From Grammothele lineata (Eukaryota > Basidiomycota > Agaricomycetes > Polyporales > Polyporaceae): a stretch of 64,000 bases of DNA. Positions 21,079-33,776 of this stretch are shown here, in pieces. The stretch's first letter is position 1; each line of letters opens with the position of its first letter. Made by a program: the position numbers and the translations under genes. The notes under the pieces are model-generated. The model was not told where the DNA came from, ran no database searches, and worked only from the letters and a program-made list of their open reading frames with translations. The stretch covers positions 496,001 through 560,000 of the forward strand of contig NDFF03000038.1 in the NCBI GenBank assembly GCA_002150815.3. The letters are read 5' to 3'.

Positions 21079-23430
21079 AGACGCCAATGCGTGCGCCGCA
21101 CTGCTGCATTTCTATCGAGCAACGCTCGCACCCTTCAAGTTCTGTTTCATTCTCATGTGTCCTTCTATCGTCGGTGCCCTATTCTCGGTCTAAAGGCGTA
21201 TTTTTCTTTTCCACGCCATACGTGTATGTTGCCCGAGTCGTCATTTACCCCTTCCTGTACTTCCCTGCTCGTCCCGATATCCGCTGTGTAATGCACGATT
21301 GATGCTTTGTGTGACCCTGTCTGTTTTTTCTAGATCACGCTCTGTACCGTACATCTTGACCACCTAGTCAGATTCCGGTCGTACGCGATGCGACTATCCT
21401 ACCACCAACACCAAAAGCCAAGGATACTGAGAGGATAGGGCGAAGCCGTGCAAGTGTCGTAACTCATCTGCTCTCGACATTGAAAGCGGAAACACGATAT
21501 CAAATGACACACGCACCCTAAGAATGCCTCAACGACGCCGGCTCCAGGCGTACCTGGGTACCGCTCGAGGCTGAACGACGGTCTGCTTGTATATTTCGAC
21601 GTCATAGCTACAGGATCATGCGAGGCGAAGCGGGCGCGGAGGGGTGGTTATGTGCAGTCTGCGATTAGCTCAGGCTTGCAAGCCGTCACGGTTGCGCCGT
21701 GAGCCAGGGCCGATGACGTCAGGGAGATATTGACGCGTCCGGTCGCGGATCGGGCGGGCGTGTCCAGGCGCCTGCCGTGATCGTACTACTTAATGGCGGG
21801 AAAGTGTGGGCCGGTCCGAAGACGGTGTGAGGAATACTCGTTCAATTGCTACGCGTGTCTCTGGGTCGTATGGATGATACGTCCCGAATGTGCGACCCGA
21901 GCGAGTAAGTAGTCTAGATCATCTGACGGCACCAAGCTGCACGGCGTGACGCGTCCGACGAGTTCCTTGGCTTGATTCCTCCTAGTGCGCAAGTCACGTT
22001 CGCGCGGCCCTGAGCGAGTGGAGTGAGCACTCCGAGTCCGATCTTGTGCGACGCAACGGGCGCAAGAATCGGGATGCGGCGCGCTCCGCCGTGCACATCG
22101 GGATTCGGGGGAAAAAGCGCTACGGGCCAGCCTTGGGTCCGCCCACGCGAACGTGGGAGGCCAAGACGATCCGCAGAAGTTCGCGTCCGCACAAGAAGCC
22201 TTGGTGTCGCGCGAAGGCGCGAAGTGAGACGGGGAGAGGCGGGTGGTTATAGACGATCAGCTTCCGAGCCGGAGCGCTGCCCGCAGCGGCCGGAGCGCTA
22301 GGCCTCCGGCGATAGCGGCATTGTCAGAGGGATTGACGCTTCCGGGCGCGGTCCGAGTGTGTTGAGGCGCCGTGAGGCTGGGTGAGTGTGAATGATCCGG
22401 TCCGAAGGAGGGCGTGAGGGAGGGACTGCGGTATGTGCGGGTAACGCCGAGCACGAAACATGTCGGCGGAGCGTCGCGCTGACGAGGAGTCCACAGACGT
22501 ACGGGAGAACACAGCAGGCTGTGTGGCTGCATCGCGCAGCGGATGGTTGACATAGACCAACTAGAGAGGCGTGTCTCGGTCGTCAAGCTGATAGACGTGA
22601 ACTTGACGTGTCGGGGAGCAGCTGAAGCAGAAAAGGACGTAGGCGTGGGAGAGTCGGGTACAGCGCTGGGAAAAGATCGTGCGGCGCGGTCGGAATGCTG
22701 GATGGGACGGAGGATCGCATGGGTATAAGAATTGAGAGAGATGAAGAAGGAAAAGAGGACTATTTGACTCACAAGCGGGCCCGTTAGAGAAGAGGGGTGA
22801 GTTGATGACGATACCGGTGATCGTCCTCCAACAAAGCAGACGAACATAAGTTGCACCGAGACCCGACGCATGCGCCAAAGTGCTGTATACCCATTTGTAT
22901 TCAATTTGTACTAGAGCTGATATACCGCTCTCCTCGGGATGAGGGAGTTGAAGAAAAAGCTTTGCAATTGGTAGCCAGCGAGTGAGGTATTGCGAGGCTA
23001 GGTGGAGGATGAGCAAGCTGTCACCTGAGAAGACCGTGGATCGCTGATAGAGTGGGAGAGGGATAGTGCTGTGCGTAAGACGCGGGTCTCCTATCAAGTC
23101 GCTGTAGCGACCATGCGACAGGAAGCAAATGAGACGAGCGACTTCAAGTCGCACCGTCCCGCCAAGGGGGGGCGGTTCGTAACACGTGCCGCCAGGCACG
23201 GGGTCCTCTTCGTTGGGCGCCTTGGCAGAGAGAGGGCGCTTGAGGACGGTTAAGGACTGGGGGCCGCGACCGCCAGTCCGTTCCTCTCTCTCCGCCTCCA
23301 TCTTCCACCTCGTCCCCCGCCCTCTCGCCCCCGCCCCCGTACACCCACCCTCCCGCCTCGCGCACCACCTCTCCCCAGCCCCGCGCGCCCCCAGCGCTCC
23401 CTCTCCCTTCCTCTGACTCTTGCCTCACTC
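21079..23430. other. intergenic region with a local duplication
   Basis: 2.3 kb without a supported gene. Minus-strand frames of 215 and 246 codons exist at 22.2-23.3 kb, but their translations lack motifs and overlap the likely promoter of the methyltransferase gene. A diverged repeat pair is listed separately. Confidence 0.45.
21725..22420 (+). repeat. diverged direct repeat pair
   Basis: About 110 bp at 21725-21835 resembles about 100 bp at 22320-22420: ATTGACGCnTCCGGnCGCGG, then GTGTnnAGGCGCC, and later CCGGTCCGAAG..GGnGTGAGG in the same order. No coding content; probably an old local duplication. Confidence 0.4.
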
Positions 23431-25469
23431 ATGGCAAAATCTCCCCTCCTGCGCCATCCGCGCTACACCCTCGCCGTGCTCGCGCTCGTCCTGTGCGGGT
23501 ACTGGTACCTCAACAGCGGCCCGCCCCCCGCGATCTCGTACAAGCTCAACTCGGACCTGAAGCGGCGGCTCGACAGGGAGGAACGGAAGTACCGCGAGAT
23601 GCTGCCCGAGCGGCACGCGCTGATTTCGAGGTTCGGGCCGACGCCTGCTCAGCTTGTTATGTGCGTCGCGTGTTTTTTGTTTTGGTGTCCTCTGCTCTGC
23701 TTTGGGACTGAGGGGGATGTTGGGTGTTGTGTAGGTTCCCCCCGGACCAGGACCCCTGGCCGCCATACACTGTCTGTGAGTCTACCTCTGGAGGACGGCG
23801 TCGTGATTGTGGGGCCAAGCTGACGGTGGTGCAGGGGACTTCTTTCCCCCGATCTACAACTGCCCGCACGAGGTGGACCGGTTAGGTGCGCTCGGCGACG
23901 GGGGAAAATGGCTTTGCGGCCTCTCGCGTATAGAGGATAAGCCCGACTGCGTTGTTTACTCCTTCGGTGCGTCCCTCTCGCTCTCTTGTTCTGCGCCTTC
24001 CCCGATCTTTTCGCTCCGTCCCGTCGCGCCACCGTCGTCGTCCCCCACGACCCACCCCGTGCGCCCAGCCACGTCGCTCCGCAGCACCCCCACTCCTGCG
24101 CGCTGCTTCTCCTCTCCCGGGACGCGCGCGAAGGTGATGTCCGTCGCGTCGCCCGACGTCGGCGGGGCTCCACGCCCCCGTCGCCTTCGTTCCCGCGGCG
24201 GCGCACGTGGCGGTGCGTGCCCCAGCTGTGACCGGAGCGGGGACGCGTCCCTCGCTCGGCCCACGGGCCCCGACCCCGCCGGCGTTATTTTTAGCCGACC
24301 CCGCACCCCCACCCCGCCCTGTCTTTCTTCTCTTTCCGTCGCGTTCGCGTTCTTGTTCGCTGACTGTATGCATATGCGCACTCGCAGGGATGGACTCGTC
24401 CTACTCGCTCGAAGCCACCCTCCTGCAATCCACGCGGCACTGCCAGGTGTGGATCTTCGACCCGACCAAGGGCGAGGACGCGCGGCACTACATCCCGCGC
24501 CTGCTCCGGCACCGCGCGCACTTTGGGAAGCTCGCGCTGGGCGCGGCGGACAAGCACGGGGGCGGGGACGACCCGAAGACGTGGACGCTGAGGAGCCTTA
24601 TGGCGGAGAATGGTGAGTCGTGAGTCGTGCGTTCTGTTTTGTGTTCCTGGTTGTGAAGCGCGGGCGCGCGTGAGGGGAGGGGACGTCCCCCGGTCGTACC
24701 GCACTTATCCGTCCCGGTCGGGAAGTGTGCGTTCGGACCGGATTGGGCGCGCGCGCCCCCGGTTCCTGTCCCCGTTCATTTCGCCTGCGCCTTTGCTAAC
24801 GCTTTACGCTTGTCCTGTTCTCGCGCGCAGGACACACACACATCGACTTCCTCCGGCTCGACCTCGAAGGCTGGGAATGGGAAGCCCTCCGCGCCGTCGT
24901 GCGCGACTTCACCACCGAGCGCTCCGTCCCCCCTCAAGCCGCCGCCGGCGCCGGTGCCGTCTCGGGCGAGGACGCGCATAATGTGTACCTGTCGGGGGTG
25001 CGCGAACGGGAGGGCGTGTTGCCGTTTGGCCAGCTCCAGATCGAGCTGCACATTTGGAACCAGCGGTTTCAGGATTTCTTGGAGTGGTGGGAGTTGCTTG
25101 AGGCGGCGGGGTTGAGGCCGTTTCACCAGGAGGTGCGTCTTCTGTGTCGCGTTTCGGTGGGGAGAGAAGCTGATGGATGGACGCGCGCGCGGCAGATCAA
25201 TCTCATCTACGCAAACTATAACCGACACAGCGGCGTCGAGCTCGCAGAGGTGCGTCCTTGTCCCCATTCCCCTTCCCCTTAGCTGCCTCCCCCTGGATTC
25301 CTCAATCCCCCCGTCCTCACGCTGACACCCCGCTCGCGTACAGTACTCATTCATCAACACCCGCGGCGACAACGCCTTCATCCGCGACTACGCCCCCGCC
25401 CCCACCACCACCCCCGTCTCGCCACGAGAGCGCCGGACCATTCCTGGACCTGGAGCCGGAGCCGAATAA
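23431..25469 (+). CDS. membrane-anchored methyltransferase-like protein (METTL24 type)
   Basis: Seven exons, 23431-23660, 23735-23775, 23835-23966, 24388-24612, 24831-25132, 25196-25249 and 25344-25469, give 369 aa with consistent phases. A basic N-terminus and one hydrophobic segment (YTLAVLALVLCGYWYL, residues 12-27) make a signal anchor, so the enzyme is probably type II and lumenal. The domain matches the METTL24/Methyltransf_22 pattern: YTVWDFFPP, CPHEVDRLG, GDGGKWLCG, then YSFGMDSSYSLE, VWIFDPTKG, THIDFLRLDLEGWEWEAL and LPFGQLQIELHIW, ending FINTRGDNAF. The substrate of this family is not established. Introns of 421 and 218 bp are long for this window. Confidence 0.85.
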
Positions 25470-26377
25470 CGGAGGGGCTGGCGTGCTTCGCTGTCTTGGT
25501 GCTTCGGTGCTTCGAGTCCCGTCGTTGCTCGTCACCGCCGCGCTTCCCTTGGCCCTTGGCGGTGGGGGATGGGCGGTGGGGGATGACGTCAGGGGTTGGC
25601 CTGCCCTGGCCTGTTTGGGCGACGGGGCCCGTCGTGTAAGGGAGGAGACTTATGATGATGTGAGTGTGGAATCTGGATCAGTGCACATATGCATGCGTAC
25701 AGCTACTGTACATACGCCTCGTATATACTGTCTCGAGGGCTGAGATACCCGGGCAGCTCGAGGATGGGCTCGAGGACGCGCCCTCGAGGCCCTGCGTTTC
25801 GAGGGTGGAGTCGCGAAGCACATATATCGTTACTTACATGTGAGTGCTGTACCCGGAGCCCGCTGTTCGTGCGTACCGCATGTTGATTGTGTAGATGTAT
25901 TTCAAGTGTCTTTGACTTTCCTTCGGGGTTCAACTGCTGGCGTGGGAGCGCGCGTGGTGCAGTACTCGCGGAACGTTCGAAGATAGCGCTCTCGTGAATT
26001 GAGGAGGTATATCTATGTCTTCAGGCAAGGTACACTGCAGCAGAATGTTACCGCCGTCTTGACTGGAGAGCGTCACGACTGCCATGTCTAGCGTCGTTTA
26101 TGCCCGTGGATCATGTTCGGGAAGGCTGGCGTAGACCACGCGCATTCAAGTTCGGAAGGCCGTCATCATGATACAGACGACCGATTCTATCTAGGCTGCT
26201 GCGGTAGATGGTATAGAGTTGAAGAGGTACCCACGTGATACTAGGTTTGGCCCTGCCCCCGTCCGCAGACTCAAAGCTCCCGCAGTATATGAGGGACTCG
26301 AAGAGGACCCACTATGCCTAGCGTTACACCCCACTGAGCCAGGTACCGACTTGCCACTGTCCTGTAGCTGGAGTATC
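25470..26377. other. intergenic, no gene seen
   Basis: About 900 bp between the methyltransferase and the first BTB gene. No coding signal; holds a 3' UTR and a promoter. Confidence 0.5.
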
Positions 26378-27481
26378 ATGGACCTCCCAAGCACCGAGTC
26401 TACTGTCATCCAGACCGACGACCAGCTCCATCAGAAAGAGGAAGACCAGCCTGACCCAGGGGTATCGCCCGTGTTCACGCACGACAGAGACTTCTGGTTC
26501 GCCGACGGGAACCTAATCCTCGTCTCCAATGCAGTCGCGTTTCGTGTCTACCACGGAGTCCTGGCCGCTCAATCCCCCGTGTTCAAAGACACCCTAGGCA
26601 TCCCACAACCTCCAGATGTGAATCATCTCGATGGATGTCCCATTCTAGAGCTTTCCGATTCCCCGGTCGACCTAAAGAGACTTCTTTCTGTCTTATTTCC
26701 TCTACCCAATGTGTAAGTTCAGAATGTTCATCCCAGGAGAACCTCAGGTTGAGTTAACGTATGTGTCGAAAGGCTTGGCGGAGAAACCTCTGCAAACACG
26801 TTCGATTTCGCCCATATCTCCTCCCTCGTCCGCCTTTCCCACAAATATCAGATGGAGAGCATTCTCCAACAATCTCTCCTCGTCCTCACGTCGTACTACA
26901 CTAGCAACCACGAGGAATGGAAGCAGCGCGCGAGTCATCCCCTTTGCGCTCAACCACAGGACGCGATAGAGGCCGTCATCCTTGCGCGCCTCACCGATAC
27001 GCCCTCCATCCTCCCCGCGGCGCTCCTTGAGTGCGCGTTCCTCGGCTCCCGCATATTCAACGGATACCTGCGCAACAACGAGATACGCGTCACCCTCTCC
27101 AACGCGGACCTCGCCGCGTGCGTTCGCATACGGGACTACATCTCCCTAAGCAACCTCAAAAGCCTCCAGTGTCTCACCCAGGCGGTCATGTGGAACATGC
27201 AGTGCACGGACGCGGCAGAGTGTGCGGCGCACCTTATGGCCTTCTGGACGGCTACGATCGTGGGGTTCAAGGGGTACGACCCTGCGTCCCTTCGTTCCTG
27301 CATAGCTGTCCTCGCGCAGTACGAGGCGTCCCTGAAATCGTCGGCATCGTTTTGTACGGCTTGCAAGGCTGTCATCAACAAAATGGACGTTTTAAGGAGA
27401 TCCCGTAGCGGCACATGGAGCCAGCTCACATCCATGTGTAGGGCGCAACCTAGCACGCTCCCAGCAGTCGGCGCTTCATGA
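26378..27481 (+). CDS. BTB/POZ-domain protein, copy 1
   Basis: Two exons, 26378-26712 and about 26773-27481, give 347 aa. The N-terminus holds a BTB/POZ fold: DFWFADGNLILVSNAVAFRV, YHGVLAAQSPVFKDTL, CPILELSDSPVDLKRLLSVL, then FAHISSLVRLSHKYQMES after the intron. The C-terminal half has GYDPASLRSCIAVLAQYEAS and a CxxC pair (SFCTACKAV), shared by all four copies in this region. This is the only copy on the plus strand and one of two that look intact. BTB proteins often pair substrates with cullin-3 or mediate dimerisation; no partner can be named. The ATG was chosen by alignment with copies 2-4. The intron acceptor (GAAAG) is atypical but keeps the frame. Confidence 0.78.
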
Positions 27482-28523
27482 TTCCGAACGCCACTGTGTA
27501 AGTGATGATAATTTGTGCCACAGTTAGACGACACTCACACGTAAAGTTGTCAGGATGGCAAATCATCTCATATGTTAGTCGTTTCCCTTATCCCACCATC
27601 CTCCATTATTTTCGGCTCGTTGTGGTATTGCAGCTTTGTCTTGACATGTCACGTATGCTACGGTATCGACCATGTATTCTACGCCGCGTATTTGTAGCTC
27701 GGATGTACTTCCTTCCTCGCTCGCTATCCTCCAGGCCTCTGTGAGGAGGATTTCGATGCTGTGATCGATACAGCGTGAGATAACATTCCGAGACATGATA
27801 CGAACGCACATGGACGAACCTGCAGAAAGGATCCAAGTCGTTAGCGTACCTGCACGTTCAATGAGGGAGACAAGTCCAAGAAACGGAACGAACCTAGATC
27901 CACGAACTCAGATGCGACGAGACGGAACGCGCAGGTGAACCTCACGATTGCTGCTCAATGAGAACGCGATCCCCCACGGCGCGAATGTGACTTCGTCGAA
28001 GTGTCAGCCTTTCAGAATGGGTACGGTGGAACTGTAACGAGCGGCGAAGGAGAACTCAAGGTACAGCAGAACCGGACCGTAATCGAGAGGAGGCACCACG
28101 GCTCAGGCGTACCATACTGAGAGGCGCAACGCGAATGCACGTCGAAGCAATCAAACGAGGGTGCATGCGGGGATGTTGACCCAACCGGCACAACCACGCG
28201 CCGTCACGATGCCGTTCCAAGTCGCATGTGCGCGCGCAGCCTTGGGGGGCTGTACACTGAACCCCCTCGGGAGATAGAGATGTACGATTCCACTAGACCA
28301 TGAATACAACGCTCAGATGCTGTGGACGGTTTCGTTAGCGAACAAAGAGCTACACAATAACGCAAAGCGTGGGGTACGTACGGACTATGGGACGACGTCA
28401 CTTCTCGAACATCATGCTACAATCACATAACGAATGCCCCGTGACAAGCAGAAAACTGTTACAAGTTTCTATACACTGTGATACCACATATTAGGAAGTG
28501 TTTAAAGGCTGTGTGAGAAGGAC
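27482..28523. other. intergenic between convergent BTB copies
   Basis: 1 kb lying between the 3' ends of BTB copies 1 (+) and 2 (-). No supported gene. A short last exon of copy 2 may lie near 28470. Confidence 0.45.
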
Positions 28524-29643
28524 TTACGTAGATGTCTGCGAGGTATCTGCCTCGGCAACGCCCTGGTTGCTCCCCATTCGAGGCTGGCATATGGCCTGCA
28601 AAAGGCTCCACGTACGGTGTCGGTTTCTCAACAACTTTGCGTTCTGAGAGATGGCGTCGTGACAGACGCTGCAAAACAACCTCGGCGCAGACAAGGATGC
28701 CTGATATTGCCGAATAATGTCTACCCAGGGGCAGAGCGCGGCCGGGTCATATCCCTCAAATCCAGAAACCGTTACGATCCAGAAGTTCAAGAAGTGCGCC
28801 TTGCATGACTTCTGGTCTTCGCACCTGGGAGCGCCCAAAACGAGAGCCGCAATGGAGTGAAGGCCCGATGTGTTTGACCTCGTGAGCAGCTCGCGTATCT
28901 TGATACAGCGCGCAACGTCCTCGTCAGAAAGCGTAACGCGTGTCCCTCCATTACGCGAGTAACCATCCATGAGGCTCGGGCCAAGAAGCGAACACTCAAG
29001 GAGAGCCGTAGTGAGGATTGAGGGCGTATCGGTAAGACGGGCGAGGATGACGGCCTCGATGGCGTCTTGAGGACGGGCTTGGAGGGAATGGCTCGCGCGG
29101 GCTTTCCAACGTTCGTGATCATTGGTATAGTAGGACTTGAGGACGCCGAGAGACTGTTGAAGAACTCCCTCAATCTGGTACTTGTGTGAAAGGCGGACGA
29201 GCGCGGATATATGGGCAAATTCGACCGCCGAGGGCGTGGCGGTATCTACGCCAGATCTGAGACATTCCGTTAGCACCTCTGGTCAGGCGAGGGCACATAC
29301 GTGCTTACACGCTTGGTTGAGGAAATAGAACACGGAGAAGATGCCTTAGATCATCGGGCGAATCAGAGACTTCGAGTATAGGGTAGCCGTCGATGCTGGG
29401 GGCTGAGGGAGGCTGCGGGAAGCCAAGCATGTCGTCGAACACGGGGGACTGCGCGGCAAGAACGCCGTGATAAACGCGAAAAGCGACTCTACCAGCCGAG
29501 AGGATAATATTGCCGTCGGTGAACCAGAAAACTGTGTCGCGCGTGAGGCCGAGGTTGGTGCATGCTTCTTGGTCTTCTTCGACACGACGTCGCTTCAAAG
29601 GACGTAAGGTTTCGGTCTGGGTGGAGTCGTTTGTGGGCTCCAT
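28524..29643 (-). CDS. BTB/POZ-domain protein, copy 2
   Basis: Exons 29643-29309 and 29256-28524 give up to 355 aa. An N-terminal basic patch (LKRRRVEEDQEAC) may be a nuclear signal. The BTB domain has VFWFTDGNIILSAGRVAFRV, YHGVLAAQSPVFDDMLGFPQ and FAHISALVRLSHKYQIEGVL. The C-terminal half repeats the family pattern (DAIEAVILARLTDTPSI, GFEGYDPAALCPWV, LFCSVCHDAI). Unlike copies 3 and 4 it has no frameshift. A good donor (AC|GTAAGT) sits just before the stop, so a short final exon is possible. It is the first of three minus-strand units that pair a BTB gene with a low-complexity gene. Confidence 0.75.
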
Positions 29644-30074
29644 ACTCAGGTTGCGAGTATTGCGGCTTTGCTTGTTCTGTATGACAACGCCTTGGGCGTG
29701 CACAGTCCTGGCGGCGGTTGGTGGTCACTGATAAGAAAGGATCGGCCCGCTGCGGTAGCCTGAGATCAAAACGGGTCGATCCCAAACCGGAGTTAAGAAG
29801 CCGAAAAACCCGTGTTCACGTGCGGCTTACGTGTGCAAATTCAATTCCTACCCGCCTTGTACCCGCCGTCCCGAAACGTTTCCAGCGAGATCGTTCGAGA
29901 CAACAGAGGCTGGAGGGTCATACAAACGTGGCTCGGTGCACATAGAGCAGCAGTACTAAGTGCAGCCATTCTGGTAATACGAGAGTATAAGTAGCATAAG
30001 GTATCGAACACATGCACCACAGTGTTGAAGGAACGAAATGTTTGCACAACCCACTGAACTATGAGACATATTCT
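29644..30074. other. promoter region of BTB copy 2
   Basis: The first ~150 bp resemble the sequence upstream of BTB copy 3 (CTGAnAAGAAAGGATCGGnCCGCTGCG and following), showing that the duplication included the promoter. No gene. Confidence 0.5.
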
Positions 30075-30990
30075 CTCCTCGCCCTCTTACGATGCAGCTA
30101 CCTCCTCGTCAGACTGCACGGGCCCCGCTCCCTGAAGTCTCCGTGCTCGCTGCGGGTTTGCACCGCTCACCGACGTCCACAGCAGCGGTCTCGGAACTCA
30201 CAACTTCGGGCCTGGCGGTCCTCTCCTCGTGCTTATGCGTCTCTGTCTGAGGCGGGGTGACCTTCGTCTTGGTCTCAAGAGCACGAGAAGGCAGGGGCTG
30301 CAGGCGCGCTGCTCAGACTCCTGCCGAGCACGATGTCCCGCTTTGGTTCCGGGGTCTCCCGGCACCGTGCGACGAGCACCCCCGCCGCCGCCCGCTGCGA
30401 GCCCCTCGCATACGTCGCCGTCGACACATCGCCCCCGTCGACGGATAAAAGCGCAGTGTGCGAAGTTGCAGAGTCCTCATCTGCGGGTGCCACAGGGGTC
30501 TCCAGCACGGACGGCAGCGGCGCGCCCCCACCGCCGTCCACCCTTTCACCCGTGCCACATCGCGTTTCAAAGTCAGAGTCCGCAGTGCGCAGAGTAGCCG
30601 TACGCGTCCCATTTGAAGACGCCGTCATGCGAGTGATGTGCTCCGATAGCAGTGGAAGCGCCAATAGCTGTCGAAGCGGAGACGGAGGTAGATAGAGGGA
30701 AAGAGCTTGTACTCCCCCGCAAGCGTCCGATACCAAACGCGCGGGGTAGCACCCGCTCACACGCCTGTGGGGCGCACTTCGTGCTTATCTTCGGTCGAGG
30801 ATGAGGAAAAGGTGGTGCGTGTTATCAAACGGAGGGATGGGAAACCGGAGGCGGTAGGGAAGGCGCTAGAGGAGGAATCCGGGGAGGAGCTGTAGATGTC
30901 GGTGCCGAGTCGTGTAGCGGGAGGCTCTAAACTGGACGGTAGGACGGGTAGCGCGAGGGAGGCCGCAGCGGGCGCCGGCCGGAGCAGCTT
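30075..30990 (-). pseudogene. relic A of the low-complexity gene
   Basis: The minus strand retains blocks of the intact gene at 35218-38713 in the same order: GAPLPSVLETPVAP against GEPLTTVPEVPATP, then HTALLSVDGGDVSTA against HAVLPSSVDRGDVAAA, and an ETRCGTGE block against the parent's DFEQHRGAGE. The frame is broken by stops and large deletions; the C-terminal part is reduced to DNA similarity near 30095-30150. The stretch 30867-30975 is about 85% identical by eye to 33370-33478 in relic B, so the two relics are closer to each other than to the intact gene. Confidence 0.7.
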
Positions 30991-31120
30991 TTCGTCTCAG
31001 TCTACATTCATGCTTGGGTACGTGAGAGCGTGACATAAAACTAAAGGGGCATTCGGATCGTACTACCCTACCCTGTAGAACGACGTGAGAGCAGGTCTCA
31101 GACGGTTGAGCAAGGAGGAC

Positions 31121-32229
31121 TCACGAAGTAGATTGCGAAGTATCAGCTTGGGCAGCGTCGCTCTCCGCCGTTAATATGCGCAAAATTGCGCTCCACGTGG
31201 CCTGGCGAGTGCTCTTCAGGCGCGGCGCGGTGGACATCAGCGCCTTGCACGAACGGCAAAAAGACGACGGTGTCGGTAGGGATGCCTCGTACTGCTCCAA
31301 GACCACGAGCCAGGGGTGGAGCGAGGCGCGTTCGTAGCCTTGGAAGCCCGCAGCCTCCGCGGTCCAGAAGTTCATAAAATGCGCCCTGCATGACAGAGAG
31401 GACTCGCATTTGGCGTTGCACAAGACGGCCTTGGCCCACTGTTGGAGCCCGACGATGTTGGCTCTCATGATGTAGTTGCGTGCAGTGAGACAGCGGACCA
31501 TGTCTTCGTCAGAAAGCGTGACGCGTGTCTCCCCGTTGCGCTTGTACCGTTGATGAGCGCCGGACCCATAAGCGCACACTCGAGCAGAGCGGTGGTGATA
31601 ATCGAAGGCGTCTCGGTGAGCCGTGCAAGCGCGACAGCTTCGATCGCGTCTTGCGGCTGCGCCTGGAGGGGGTTACTAGTCCGGGCTTTCCAGAGCTCAT
31701 GGTCGTCGGTGTAATACGATGTGAGGACGCCGAGAGATTGTTGGAGGACGCGTTCGATCTGATACTTGTGGGAGAGACGGACGAGGGCGGAAATATGGGA
31801 GAACTCGACCGATGTATTGGCCGCGCCAAATCTTCAAAAGATAAGTCGTCAGCACATTGGCATCAAGCACAGTTCACGCCATACTCACACGCTGGGCTGG
31901 GGGAAAATAACGGAGAGAAGATGCCTAAGATCGTGTGGCGAGTCGGAAAGCTCGAGGATGGGGCATCCATCGATGTTGGGAGAAGAGGGTGGCTGCGGGA
32001 AGCCGAACATATCGTCAAAGACGGGCGACTGTGCCGCCAAGGTGCCATAATAGACGCGAAAAGCGATTGTGCCAGCAGAGAGGATAACATTGCCGTCGGT
32101 GAACCAGAAGATTGTGTCGCGTGTGAGGCCGAGGTTGGTGCATGCTTCTTGGTCTTCTTCGATACGACGTCGCTTCAGGGGACGTACAGTTTCTGTCTGG
32201 GTCGACTCGGAGTCGTTGGCGGACGACAT
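31121..32229 (-). pseudogene. BTB/POZ copy 3, frameshifted
   Basis: Exon 1 is 32229-31889 and exon 2 runs from 31831. The BTB half is intact (IFWFTDGNVILSAG, YYGTLAAQSPVFDDMFGFPQ, FSHISALVRLSHKYQIERVL). Near 31545 one base is missing compared with copies 1 and 2: the frame leaves the family pattern just after LLECALMGPALING, and the pattern resumes in another frame with YKRNGETRVTLSDEDMVRCL, continuing to ADTSQSTS at 31121. Either the gene is recently broken or the base is a sequence error. The N-terminal basic patch LKRRRIEEDQEAC matches copy 2. The truncated product would still contain the whole BTB fold. Confidence 0.75.
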
Positions 32230-32589
32230 GTTGTTGCGAGGATTGCCTTGCTTGTACTGTCCGGGAACGCCGCGTAGGGCTGACGGCTGTTGGCGGTCGC
32301 TGACAAGAAAGGATCGGTCCGCTGCGATAGATCAAAACCTCGATCTCGTACCGGAGCTGACCGTCCGAAAAAATCGAGCTCACGTGCTGCGTAAGAGTAC
32401 GAGTTCGATCCCTCCCCCTCCCGAAAAACTTTCCAGCGAAATCTATGGCAGAACTGCAGACAGCAAAAATCGGGGTGGGATTCGGTACATGGAAGACGGC
32501 AGTCTAAAGTGTCGTCATTGTTACACGTTACACCACGAGAATATAACGCAAATGACAGAGATACGTGCACTACGACGCCGATACAGAAC

Positions 32590-33600
32590 ACCTTCACGAC
32601 ACTGCCCAAAGCTCTTCATGCTCATCGCGGACTTACGCCACACGTTTCGGTCAGTGTCCTCTCTCTACCCTGGGGTCCGTCGACGATGTGCTGCCCAAAG
32701 AGCGCGCGAGCCTCGCCGAGCATTTTACCCATGGATAGCGTCTTGTGCTCGCGCGCGTGAGCGCTGACGCTCTGCTCGGGGGCGTAGATGAGGTGGGAGC
32801 AAGTGGGATGACCGGTAGGTGTGGGGAAGTCCTCGCGGGGTGTAGCTTGGCGGGAGGAGGGGAGTAACCCGTGTCATACCCAGGCTGGAACGGCAGGGCG
32901 AGCAAGTCAAACGCGCCCTCTCCATAGTGGGGAGACGAAGAGGTGGGGCAGAGGAAATACTCACCAACACCGGCAAACCGCTGTTCGCCCCCCTGTTGGT
33001 GCGCTTGTGGCTCACTTACTCGGCTCCCCCATTGCCTGCGTACCCTCGCCTCGTGCCGAGCGTAGAACCCTGCTTCAGCTCCGCCTCCTCCCCGATCCGT
33101 ACAGCAAGTACCCCCACCCCAAATGCAGTGTCGTCCACCGCGCACGTCTCGCTCCCGTCGTCGTCGACGCGTCGCCCCTGTGCAGAGGGAAGTAACACAG
33201 CGCGCGAAGACGTGACGCCGTCGGCCATGGGCGTCTCAGGGGTCTCTAGTTCAGACGGCAGTGGCGCGCCCATTCCTGCCCCTGCCTCTGCTCACGCTGT
33301 CACCCGTGCCCCATCGAGCCTCAAAGTCAGATTTTGTTGCGCGCGGCGTAGCTGGAGGTGGGGAGATAGGCGCCAGAGGAGGAATTCGGGGAGGAGCTGT
33401 AGAGGTCGTTGCTGGGTCGTGTAGCGGGCGGTTCCAAGCTGGACGGTAGAATGGGTAGTGTGGGGGAGGCCGCACCGGGTGTGGAGGTCGCGTCGGTGCC
33501 GGAGGCGGTCGGGGCGGAGGCGGGGGCTTGTGCTGGGACACGGAGGATGTGAGAGGAGGAACGGAGGAGGCGCGTTGGAGCAGAGCGCGGTCGCTGTGAG
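32590..33600 (-). pseudogene. relic B of the low-complexity gene
   Basis: Minus-strand DNA retains the C-terminal KMLGEARALFG-like block (around 32690-32735), the YDT-YxPxxLHP block (around 32850-32885), GAPLPSELETPETPMADGV and a SDFEARWGTGDSV block, collinear with the intact gene at 35218-38713. Frames shift several times and stops interrupt them. It sits between BTB copies 3 and 4, as relic A sits between copies 2 and 3. Confidence 0.7.
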
Positions 33601-33776
33601 TGTCGCCTCCACATCGAGACCTCGACTGAGGAAGAGGGGACCAAGCGTTGAGCGTCATACGACAGTAGAACCGCTTGGAATACACTGAAAATGTATGATG
33701 GTGGACGTGCGAGTTCATTTTATCCACTGTCACGACCCATGTCAGCGCGTTTTAGTGGAGGCTGAACCAGAAAAGC

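Noticed and set aside
22561..23301. A 246-codon minus-strand frame with an ATG
   Set aside because: No recognisable domain, no paralogue, composition drifts along its length, and it covers the likely promoter of the methyltransferase gene.
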